Source: Roseburia lenta (GTDB lineage Bacteria > Bacillota > Clostridia > Lachnospirales > Lachnospiraceae). Taken from it: a stretch of DNA of 64,000 bases. The position numbers were made by a program, and so were the translations under genes. The stretch is from NCBI RefSeq assembly GCF_014287435.1, contig NZ_JACOPG010000003.1, positions 372,001 through 436,000 on the forward strand. Reading direction: 5' to 3'. The first letter of the stretch is position 1, and each line of letters opens with the position of its first letter. The notes under the pieces are model-generated. The model had not been told where the DNA came from. It saw nothing but the letters and a program-made list of their open reading frames with translations, and ran no database searches. Shown in pieces: positions 53,601-60,288 of the stretch.

Positions 53601-54167
53601 TGTCGAGATTTTATGCTGGATGAGGAGACTCATAAGGCGACTGTGGCAGACGGGGCAATGGTCATTATCGGCGGCATGATCACGGACAAGACCATCAAAT
53701 ATACCAGAAACAACCAGACCATGGCTTTTATCACCATAGAAGACCTCTTGGGCAGTGTGGAAGTGATCGTCTTTGCCAGAGAATACGAAAAATACCGAAA
53801 TCTTCTGGAAGTGGACAACAAGGTCCTGATCAAGGGACGTGCCCAGGCAGAGGAAGAAAAGAATGCAAAACTGATCTGTACGGAAATGCATGGATTTGAC
53901 GAAGTGCGCAAGGAACTCTGGATCCAGTTTGCGACCAAGGAGGAGTTTGAAGCAAAACAGCAGACTCTCTTCGATGCCATTGCCGATATGGATGGGGAAG
54001 ATAACATTGTGGTATATATTTCTGCTATCAAGGCGATGAAGCGCATGCCGACAAATTGGAATATTTCCATAAATGAGGATGCGATGGAGAAAATATCACA
54101 GATTTTTGGCAGACAAAATGTAAAAGTTGTGGAAAAGAATGTTGAATTTCAAAGAAAAAGATATTAG
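50685..54167 (+). CDS. dnaE: DNA polymerase III alpha subunit DnaE
   Basis: Replicative polymerase subunit of the DnaE group (not PolC: no internal exonuclease domain). The N-terminal PHP domain begins FVHLHTHTEYSLLDGS. The palm carries PDIDIDF at about residues 395-401 with catalytic Asp residues, preceded by GRGSAAGSLVSY. Fingers include FQLESAGMKNFMKEL and YQEQVMQIV. The C-terminus has helix-hairpin-helix and an OB fold (MITDKTIKYTRNNQTMAF). At 1160 aa it is full length. AAAGGGAAAG precedes the ATG. pfkA follows, a neighbourhood widely kept in Firmicutes. Confidence 0.96.
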   Translation: MAFVHLHTHTEYSLLDGSNKITEYVARVKELGMNAAAITDHGVMYGVIDFYKECKKQGIRPILGCEVYVAPGSRFDRELSHGDDRYYHLVLLAENNVGYQNLIKIVSIGFVDGYYYKPRVDMETLEKYHEGIIALSACLAGVVPRYLQRGMYEEAKEIALKHRAIFGENNYFLELQCHGIEAQELVNQQLVRMSKETGIELVCTNDIHYTYADDAAPHDVLLCIQTGKKLTDTDRMRYEGGQYFVKSEEQMAALFPYAPQALANTQKIADRCNVEIEFGVTKLPHYQVPEGYDSWTYLNKLCFEGLQERYGDRAEELKPRLTYELETIQKMGYVDYFLIVWDFINYARTHHIPVGPGRGSAAGSLVSYTTGITNIDPIRYNLLFERFLNPERVSMPDIDIDFCFNRRGEVIDYVIEKYGKDCVTQIVTFGTLKAKGVIRDVGRVMDMPYNYVDSIAKAVPDDLGMTLDLALKMSPDLRKMYEDDPEVKRLIDTAKRLEGLPRHTGMHAAGVVISQKPMDEYVPLSRGGDGTITTQFVMTTIEELGLLKMDFLGLRTLTVIDDAVQLVKKNYGVSLDMDHIDYDDKKVLDLISSGKTEGIFQLESAGMKNFMKELRPESLEDVIAGISLYRPGPMDFIPAYIKGKNDKASITYDCPQLEPILAPTYGCIVYQEQVMQIVRDLAGYSMGRSDLVRRAMSKKKTQVMEKERQNFVYGNEEEGVKGCIANGISEAVANKIYDDMIDFAKYAFNKSHAAAYAVVAYQTAFLKYYYPVEFMAALMTSVLDNAGKVAEYIMVCREMGIDVLPPDINVGEGKFAVSDGKIRYGMYAIKSIGRPVVDFIVAERQQNGDYKTIEDFLKRVSGKEVNKRAVENLIKAGAMDGLDGNRHQMITVFPSIMDRISSDKKSSMAGQMTLFDIASDDIKEEFEIKMPDLEEYDKEEFLALEKEVLGVYISGHPLEKYTELLKKNVTAGCRDFMLDEETHKATVADGAMVIIGGMITDKTIKYTRNNQTMAFITIEDLLGSVEVIVFAREYEKYRNLLEVDNKVLIKGRAQAEEEKNAKLICTEMHGFDEVRKELWIQFATKEEFEAKQQTLFDAIADMDGEDNIVVYISAIKAMKRMPTNWNISINEDAMEKISQIFGRQNVKVVEKNVEFQRKRY

Positions 54168-54211
54168 AATATAAGTCGAGTGAATGGATTAAATTATAGG
54201 AGGAAGTTACG

Positions 54212-55189
54212 ATGGCAAAAGAAGTACAGACAATTGGCGTCTTAACAAGTGGTGGAGACGCACCGGGAATGAATGCAGCCATCCGTGCAGTCGTGCGACA
54301 GGCGATTGCCAGAGGTAAAAAGGTCAAGGGAATTAAGCGTGGATATGCCGGACTTTTGCAGGAAGAGATCATAGATATGGATGCGCATAGTGTATCTGAG
54401 ATCATCCAGCGAGGCGGTACGATCTTGCAGACAGCCAGATGCTTGGAGTTCATTGAACCAGAAGTACAGAAAAAAGCAGCAGACATCTGCAAGAAGCATG
54501 GAATAGATGGATTGGTCGTTATCGGTGGTGACGGTTCCTTCAAGGGAGCGCAGAAGTTGGCAGCACTGGGGATCAATACGATTGGTCTGCCGGGCACGAT
54601 CGATCTGGATATCGCATGTACAGAGTACACGATCGGATTTGATACAGCCGTAAATACAGCAATGGAAGCCATTGACAAGGTACGTGATACTTCTACTTCC
54701 CATGAGAGATGTTCTATCATCGAGGTTATGGGACGTGGTGCCGGTTACATAGCACTCTGGTGCGGTATTGCCAACGGTGCCGAGGATGTATTGCTTCCGG
54801 AGAGATATGATTATGACGAGCAGGCACTTGTCAACCATATCATCGAGGGCAAGAAAAAGGGCAAGCAGCATCACATCATCATCAATGCCGAGGGTATCGG
54901 ACATTCTGCTTCTATGGCAAAACGTATCGAGGCTGCTACCGGTATTGAGACAAGAGCAACGATCTTAGGACACATGCAGCGTGGCGGAAGCCCGACATGT
55001 AAGGATCGTGTTTATGCATCTACCATGGGTGCATTGGCAGTTGACCTGCTTTGCAAGGGAGCATCTAACCGCGTTGTAGGTTATCGTCATGGCGAGTTCG
55101 TTGATTTTGATATTGATGAGGCACTTGCAATGACAAAGGGAATTGATGAATATCAGTTCGAGATCTGCAATACGCTTTGCAATTCATAA
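54212..55189 (+). CDS. pfkA: 6-phosphofructokinase, ATP type
   Basis: Key glycolytic step from fructose-6-phosphate to the 1,6-bisphosphate. It shows LTSGGDAPGMNAAIRAVVR, GGDGSFKGAQKL (ATP-type Gly pattern), PGTIDLDIACTEYTIGFDTA and EVMGRGAGYIAL, and ILGHMQRGGSP. The usual TIDND block reads TIDLD; the two catalytic or metal Asp residues are kept and the Asn is Leu. At 325 aa it is standard. AGGAGG precedes the ATG. Confidence 0.94.
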   Translation: MAKEVQTIGVLTSGGDAPGMNAAIRAVVRQAIARGKKVKGIKRGYAGLLQEEIIDMDAHSVSEIIQRGGTILQTARCLEFIEPEVQKKAADICKKHGIDGLVVIGGDGSFKGAQKLAALGINTIGLPGTIDLDIACTEYTIGFDTAVNTAMEAIDKVRDTSTSHERCSIIEVMGRGAGYIALWCGIANGAEDVLLPERYDYDEQALVNHIIEGKKKGKQHHIIINAEGIGHSASMAKRIEAATGIETRATILGHMQRGGSPTCKDRVYASTMGALAVDLLCKGASNRVVGYRHGEFVDFDIDEALAMTKGIDEYQFEICNTLCNS

Positions 55190-55202
55190 CAGGAATGATA
55201 TG

Positions 55203-55234
55203 AGGGGTGGTGCCGCGTGCATCATCCCTTTTTT
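55203..55234 (+). terminator. Terminator of pfkA
   Basis: An 11-bp stem (55203-55213 with 55219-55229, two wobble pairs) followed by six T's. Confidence 0.88.
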
Positions 55235-55264
55235 GGTTTTCTACCATACAGAAAGGCAGGAAGT

Positions 55265-56026
55265 ATGATCACAAGCACCGCAAATAAGCAGGTAAAACAC
55301 ATTATACAATTACAGAAAAAAGCGCGGCTTCGTCGCGAGGAAAATGTCTTTATCGCAGAGGGCCCGCGCATGGTCATTGAGACGCCAAAAGAAATGCTGG
55401 AAGAGATCTATGTGGCAGAGTCTTTTGAAGATACCTGGGATGGACCGGTAGATGAGATCGTCAGTGACGCGGTGATGAAGGCTATGTCGGATACACAGAC
55501 CCCACAGGGAGTGCTTGCTGTGGTAAAAAGACCTTCCTATGATCTGGAGGATATTCTTGCCAGGCGCCCGGCACATCTGCTTTTGGTGGAAGGAATTCAG
55601 GATCCGGGAAATCTGGGGACCATGTTTCGCACCGGGGAAGGCGCAGGCGTTACCGGTGTGATCATGCACAAGACGACGGTAGATCTTTTTCATCCCAAGA
55701 CCGTGCGCTCGACCATGGGAAGCCTTTACCGGGTGCCTTTTTATGTGGCAGAAGACTGGGAAAAAGACCTGCATAGGATCTCGGAGGCAGGCATATCTTT
55801 ATATGCAGCGCATTTGCAAGGAAAGCAAATGTATGATATGTTTGACTATAGGTCTGATTGCGGATTCCTGATCGGAAACGAGGGTAATGGTCTGATGGAT
55901 GCGACGGCAGCGATGGCGGACGCTTATCTGCGTATTCCGATGGAGGGATCGGTAGAATCTCTGAATGCGGCAATGGCGGCAGGCATACTCATGTATGAGG
56001 TCAACAGGCAGAGAAGACAAAAGTAG
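55265..56026 (+). CDS. TrmH/SpoU-family RNA 2'-O-methyltransferase
   Basis: Methylates a ribose in rRNA or tRNA with S-adenosylmethionine. The N-terminal substrate-binding domain begins MITSTANKQVKHIIQLQKKARLR-like sequence. The SPOUT knot shows LLVEGIQDPGNLGTMFRTG, FLIGNEGNGL and RIPMEGSVESLNAAMAAGIL. At 253 aa it is typical of the RlmB/TsnR-like group. AGGCAGGAAG supports ATG 55265; the longer open frame runs through the pfkA terminator. The target nucleotide cannot be told. Confidence 0.92.
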   Translation: MITSTANKQVKHIIQLQKKARLRREENVFIAEGPRMVIETPKEMLEEIYVAESFEDTWDGPVDEIVSDAVMKAMSDTQTPQGVLAVVKRPSYDLEDILARRPAHLLLVEGIQDPGNLGTMFRTGEGAGVTGVIMHKTTVDLFHPKTVRSTMGSLYRVPFYVAEDWEKDLHRISEAGISLYAAHLQGKQMYDMFDYRSDCGFLIGNEGNGLMDATAAMADAYLRIPMEGSVESLNAAMAAGILMYEVNRQRRQK

Positions 56027-56040
56027 GAGGACGTAAGAAG

Positions 56041-56304
56041 TTGCGTATATGGTTCAAACAGTGGAAAGACAGCCGTATGGTGCGGGATCTGGTCATTGAG
56101 GACAATTCGGATGAGACGAGAACGCACAAGGTATTTGGCGCACTGGATCAGGCGTGTTATGATATGGATCTGGGCAGACCTTTATGGCTGGATGTTACGG
56201 TGCGTGATTTTAAACGCCAGGCAAAAGCCAGATTTACCAAAGATTGTTTTATGGAAGAAGTTCCGTTTGATTATTTAGAGATCGATGTCATTGAGGAAGA
56301 CTAG
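56041..56304 (+). CDS. Small conserved-looking protein of unknown function, TTG start
   Basis: An 87-aa soluble protein with alternating charged and hydrophobic residues, no membrane helix and no cysteine pair. It reads as one compact domain (VIEDNSDETRTHKVFGAL, RPLWLDVTVRDFKRQAKARF, acidic end). The frame begins with TTG at 56041, and GGAGG about 10 nt upstream supports this start. It sits between an RNA methyltransferase (14 nt) and an alarmone synthetase (30 nt), so co-expression is likely. I do not recognise a family. Confidence 0.72.
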   Translation: MRIWFKQWKDSRMVRDLVIEDNSDETRTHKVFGALDQACYDMDLGRPLWLDVTVRDFKRQAKARFTKDCFMEEVPFDYLEIDVIEED

Positions 56305-56334
56305 GATGGGTCGAAAAGCAGGGGGTAGTTAGAA

Positions 56335-56997
56335 ATGGAAAGCATAATGATGCAGGACGATTCGGTTTTGTCGTGGAATACGGCAATGCTTTTATACAAT
56401 TCAGCACTGAAAGAAATGGGAACAAAGATTGAGATCTTAAATGATGAATTCCAGCATGTGCATCAGTACAATCCGATTGAATACGTCAAGACCAGATTGA
56501 AATCGCCGGAGAGTATTGTCAAGAAATTGAAGCGCTATGGATACGAGGATTCCATTCAGAATATGATCGAATACTGTAACGATATCGCAGGTGTGCGTAT
56601 TGTCTGTTCCTTTACATCCGATATCTATCGTCTGGCGGATATGATCGGCAGACAGAGTGATATCACCGTTTTATCCATCAAGGATTATATCAAAAACCCA
56701 AAGCCGAGCGGCTATAAGAGTTATCATATGATCGTTACGATCCCGATCTTCTTGTCCGATCGCATGGTAGATACCAAGGTGGAGATCCAGATCCGTACGA
56801 TCGCCATGGATTTCTGGGCGAGTCTGGAGCATAAGATCTATTATAAATTCGAGGGGCATGCACCGGCGTATATCAGCCATGACTTACAGGAGTGTTCCAA
56901 GATCGTATCCGAACTTGACGAAAAGATGCTCATGTTAAATGAGGCGATCTTAAAGGCAAAAGAGGAGCAGGAGAAAAAAGAAGCAGAAGAAAAGTAG
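56335..56997 (+). CDS. Small alarmone synthetase, RelQ-like
   Basis: Makes (p)ppGpp from GTP/GDP and ATP without a hydrolase domain. The synthetase core shows SPESIVKKLKRYG, DIAGVRIVCSFTSDIYRLAD, DYIKNPKPSGYKSYHMIV (the GYKSxH motif) and EIQIRTIAMDFWASLEHKIYYK. A charged helical tail follows. At 220 aa it is the size of RelQ/RelP and lacks the HD, TGS and ACT domains of long RSH enzymes. It ends in a terminator. Confidence 0.93.
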   Translation: MESIMMQDDSVLSWNTAMLLYNSALKEMGTKIEILNDEFQHVHQYNPIEYVKTRLKSPESIVKKLKRYGYEDSIQNMIEYCNDIAGVRIVCSFTSDIYRLADMIGRQSDITVLSIKDYIKNPKPSGYKSYHMIVTIPIFLSDRMVDTKVEIQIRTIAMDFWASLEHKIYYKFEGHAPAYISHDLQECSKIVSELDEKMLMLNEAILKAKEEQEKKEAEEK

Positions 56998-57006
56998 AAT
57001 TGCTTA

Positions 57007-57040
57007 CCCAGTCAACAAGGAAGGTTGACTGGGATTTTTC
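57007..57040 (+). terminator. Terminator after the alarmone synthetase
   Basis: Perfect 10-bp stem CCCAGTCAAC/GTTGACTGGG, 7-nt loop, then five T's after one A. Confidence 0.92.
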
Positions 57041-57087
57041 TTGTCTGTAGCATTGCATATTGTTGTTTTTTGAATACAAAAATAGGT

Positions 57088-57116
57088 TGAACTGTTGGAA
57101 AGAGAATGATACAATA
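57088..57116 (+). promoter_or_regulatory. Promoter of ispE-gntR
   Basis: -35 TTGAAC (57088-57093), 17-bp spacer, -10 TACAAT (57111-57116). Confidence 0.75.
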
Positions 57117-57163
57117 GGGATTGTACTAAAATAAATACATCGCTAAAGCGATGAGGAGTTTAT

Positions 57164-58036
57164 ATGGATGAGATGACAGTGAAGGCACTCGCCAAGATCA
57201 ATATCGGTCTGGATGTGACTGGCGTGCGGGAGGATGGATATCATCTGGTGCGCATGATCATGCAGACGGTGCATATGTATGATCTGGTGACGGTGTCTAA
57301 GAGTGCAGAGGCAGGCATTTCCATGACGAGCAATGCCAAGTATCTGCCGACCAATGAGGATAATCTTTGTATTAAGGCTGCCAAGTTGCTGGCAGATGAA
57401 TTTTCCATTACGGATGGTACACAGATCCGACTCAGCAAGAGGATTCCGGTTGCGGCAGGCATGGCTGGAGGCAGTTCAGATGCGGCAGCCGTTTTATATG
57501 GTATGAACCGGATCCATGGACTGGGACTTACCAAAAAAGAACTGATGGAGCGAGGCGTAAAGATCGGTGCAGATGTACCTTATTGCCTGATGCGGGGGAC
57601 GGCTTTGGCAGAAGGGATCGGTGAGGAGTTGACAGAACTTCCCCAGATGATGCGTTGTCCGGTTTTGATCGCAAAACCGCCCATCTCTGTTTCTACCAAG
57701 TATGTTTACGAGCATCTGGATGCGATCGAGGATCCGGTGCACCCGGACATAGATGCCATGATCGCAGATATTACAGCGGGAGACCTGCATGCGTTGGGAT
57801 CCCATATGGGAAATATCTTAGAGGATGTGACTATTCAGAAATATCCGGTGATCGCACAGATCAAGGAGTTGATGCGGCAGAATGGAGCCGTGGTTTCCAT
57901 GATGAGCGGCAGTGGTCCGACCGTCTTTGGTTTTTTTGATGATGAGGAGACTTTACAGAGAGCAAAGCGTGCAGTAGAGGCATCGGGACTTGCCAATCGC
58001 GTACAATGCACGACCATATATAATAATAGGAGATAA
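57164..58036 (+). CDS. ispE: 4-diphosphocytidyl-2-C-methyl-D-erythritol kinase
   Basis: GHMP-family kinase of the non-mevalonate isoprenoid pathway. It shows the start VKALAKINIGLDVTG, the ATP loop PVAAGMAGGSSDAAAVL, GADVPYCLMRGTALAEGIGE and the third GHMP motif MMSGSGPTVFGFF. At 290 aa it is normal. ATGAGGAG lies before the ATG. A GntR regulator follows after 6 nt in the same transcript, a pairing common in Lachnospiraceae and Clostridia as far as I recall. Confidence 0.94.
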   Translation: MDEMTVKALAKINIGLDVTGVREDGYHLVRMIMQTVHMYDLVTVSKSAEAGISMTSNAKYLPTNEDNLCIKAAKLLADEFSITDGTQIRLSKRIPVAAGMAGGSSDAAAVLYGMNRIHGLGLTKKELMERGVKIGADVPYCLMRGTALAEGIGEELTELPQMMRCPVLIAKPPISVSTKYVYEHLDAIEDPVHPDIDAMIADITAGDLHALGSHMGNILEDVTIQKYPVIAQIKELMRQNGAVVSMMSGSGPTVFGFFDDEETLQRAKRAVEASGLANRVQCTTIYNNRR

Positions 58037-58042
58037 TAGAGA

Positions 58043-58717
58043 ATGAGTGAAGAATTACAGTTGGACATGGATTCCTATTTGCCCCTGCGAGACGTGGTAT
58101 TCAATACCCTGCGTAATGCGATCCTGCGAGGGGATCTCAAGCCGGGCGAGCGTTTGATGGAAATGCATTTGGCAAATAAATTGGGAGTCAGCAGAACACC
58201 GATCCGTGAGGCGATTCGTATGCTGGAGCAGGAAGGACTTGCCGTGACGATTCCGCGCAAGGGAGCTCAGGTTGCTAAGATGACGGAAAAGGATCTGCAG
58301 GATGTCTTAGAGATCCGGGATGCTTTGGATGAACTGGCGGTCAGCATGGCATGCCAGCGTATGACACTGGAATTGTTATTGGAACTCAAAGAGTCTATGA
58401 AGGATTTTGAGATCGCAACGAGATCCGGGGATGTGCGAAAGATCGTGGAGGCAGATGAGGCATTTCACAATGTCATTTATCGCATGGCGGACAATCCAAA
58501 GTTGGAGACTATCGTCAATAATATGCGTGAGCAGACCTATCGTTATCGCTATGAATATGTCAAGGGCAATAGCACTTACAATCAGTTGATCGATGAGCAT
58601 GCCAAGATCATCGCGGGCTTTGAGAAAAAGGACAGCGAGTATGTCAAGGCGATCATGCATACGCATCTGGAAAATCAGATCGAGGCTGTGCGCGTGGTTA
58701 TCCGTGAGCAGGAATAA
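58043..58717 (+). CDS. GntR-family transcriptional regulator, FCD (FadR) type
   Basis: DNA-binding protein with an N-terminal winged helix (about 15-80: LKPGERLMEMHLANKLGVSR, then TPIREAIRMLEQEGL) and a C-terminal all-helical FCD ligand domain (about 90-215) with metal-binding-type Asp/His residues (ADEAFHNVIY, then HTHLENQI). Ligand and targets are unknown. At 224 aa it is standard. Co-transcribed with ispE; a terminator follows. Confidence 0.92.
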   Translation: MSEELQLDMDSYLPLRDVVFNTLRNAILRGDLKPGERLMEMHLANKLGVSRTPIREAIRMLEQEGLAVTIPRKGAQVAKMTEKDLQDVLEIRDALDELAVSMACQRMTLELLLELKESMKDFEIATRSGDVRKIVEADEAFHNVIYRMADNPKLETIVNNMREQTYRYRYEYVKGNSTYNQLIDEHAKIIAGFEKKDSEYVKAIMHTHLENQIEAVRVVIREQE

Positions 58718-58740
58718 ATTTCAAATTATCAGACCATACT

Positions 58741-58768
58741 AAGAGACAGGCGAGAGCCTGTCTCTTTT
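58741..58768 (+). terminator. Terminator after the GntR gene
   Basis: An 11-bp perfect stem AAGAGACAGGC/GCCTGTCTCTT with a four-base loop and T-rich tail. Confidence 0.9.
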
Positions 58769-58789
58769 AATGTTTGAGAGGTAGTTAGG

Positions 58790-60286
58790 ATGGAGCAAGG
58801 ATATAAATTCACAGGAAAGATCGCAGAAGACAAAGGTGCAATGCAAAAGATCTTCGCAAATTGCGACGACATCCTGCAGCGGGATATGACGCTGGGAGCA
58901 GAGCACGGCATTGACTGCTTTTTACTTTACATTGAGATCACCATGTCGTCCGTTATGTTTGAAACCACAGCCATCGGGCAGTTTTTGACCCGGTTATCTG
59001 TCATGCCGGAAAATGAGATTCGGCGGCAGTTGGCAGAAAATGGGCAGGGACTTTCGGACATGGTCTTATATGACACGGCAGAGGAGGCAGCCGCCGGTCT
59101 TTTGACCGGGGATGCTATCTTGGTGATCGACGGCTTTGCCCATGCCATGAAGATCCCGGACAAGGGCTATCCGGGGGCGACTGTGCGGGACACAGACTCA
59201 GAGAAAGTCCTGCGTGGCTCTAACGAGGGATTCAATGAAAATGTCAAGATCAACACAGCCCTTCTACGCAAACGCCTGCAATCCACAGATCTGAAAGTGG
59301 AAAATATGAGTCTGGGCGTGCGCACTAACACCCTGGTCAACCTGGTGTATATGGATGGAATCGTGAAAAAAGGACTACTGGAGCATGTCAAGGCAAGACT
59401 ATCTGATTTTGTCATTGATGGGATCCTAGACAGCGGGATGGCAGAGCAGTTGACGGAAGAAACCTGGCTGTCCCCATTCCCGCAGATCCAGTCGACCCTG
59501 CGCCCGGATCGGGCAGTCATGGCAGTCTTGGATGGAAAAGTCCTCATCCTCTGCAATAACTCTCCAGCGGCGCTGATCGTGCCGTCAGACTACAACTCCT
59601 TTATCCAGACCGCCGATGACTACTATCAGCGTCCGATCGTGGCTTCCTTTGGCAGGATGCTCCGCTATGTGGCGTCCTTTCTGGCAGTCGCTATGCCGGG
59701 GCTGTATCTGGCGGTTACTAATTTTCAGACCGGCATCCTGCCGACGACCCTGCTGATGTCCTTTGCGGCGGCTCGTCTTGGCGTGCCTTTTCCTGCTGTC
59801 GTAGAAGTCCTTTTGATGGAATTATCCTTTGAACTTCTTCGGGAGGCGGGCGTGCGTTTGCCGGGAGCCATGGGTAATACCATCGGTATCGTGGGCGGAC
59901 TCATCATCGGGCAGGCGGCAGTGGATGCCAATATTGTCAGTCCTATCGTTGTGATTGTGGTGGCGTTTACCGCCCTGTGTTCCTTCTCCATCCCCAATGA
60001 GGAATTCGCAGGAGCCTTTAGGATGCTTAAGTTTTTTGTCATCCTTATGAGCGCGTGGCTGGGCTTCTTTGGCTTCCTATGGTCCATGTTTGCCATCCTC
60101 ATTCATCTGGCACTTTTGAAAAGTTTCGGTCAGCCTTATCTGTTACCTTTTATCGGGGCCAAAGGGGATGAAGAGACCAGACGTAAGGACTCACTGATTC
60201 GCTTTCCACTGGGAAAAATCTTCTACCGGTCGGTACATGCAAAATGGGATCAGAAAAGAAAATTCCGTCGGAAAGGAGACGAATAG
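58790..60286 (+). CDS. Spore germination receptor subunit A (GerAA family)
   Basis: Inner-membrane subunit of a germinant receptor. A soluble N-terminal half (about 1-275) contains the family pattern GDAILVIDGFAHAM, RGSNEGFNENVKINTALLRKR-type sequence and PFPQIQSTLRPDRAVM. The C-terminal half has about five helices (285-450) with the conserved RLPGAMGNTIGIVGGLIIGQ. At 498 aa it is typical. The next gene starts 2 nt after its stop. Which germinant is sensed cannot be read from the sequence. Confidence 0.94.
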   Translation: MEQGYKFTGKIAEDKGAMQKIFANCDDILQRDMTLGAEHGIDCFLLYIEITMSSVMFETTAIGQFLTRLSVMPENEIRRQLAENGQGLSDMVLYDTAEEAAAGLLTGDAILVIDGFAHAMKIPDKGYPGATVRDTDSEKVLRGSNEGFNENVKINTALLRKRLQSTDLKVENMSLGVRTNTLVNLVYMDGIVKKGLLEHVKARLSDFVIDGILDSGMAEQLTEETWLSPFPQIQSTLRPDRAVMAVLDGKVLILCNNSPAALIVPSDYNSFIQTADDYYQRPIVASFGRMLRYVASFLAVAMPGLYLAVTNFQTGILPTTLLMSFAAARLGVPFPAVVEVLLMELSFELLREAGVRLPGAMGNTIGIVGGLIIGQAAVDANIVSPIVVIVVAFTALCSFSIPNEEFAGAFRMLKFFVILMSAWLGFFGFLWSMFAILIHLALLKSFGQPYLLPFIGAKGDEETRRKDSLIRFPLGKIFYRSVHAKWDQKRKFRRKGDE

Positions 60287-60288
60287 CC

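Noticed and set aside
54028..54904. Two long minus-strand frames over pfkA
   Set aside because: Both are shadows of pfkA and the dnaE end; no recognisable protein.
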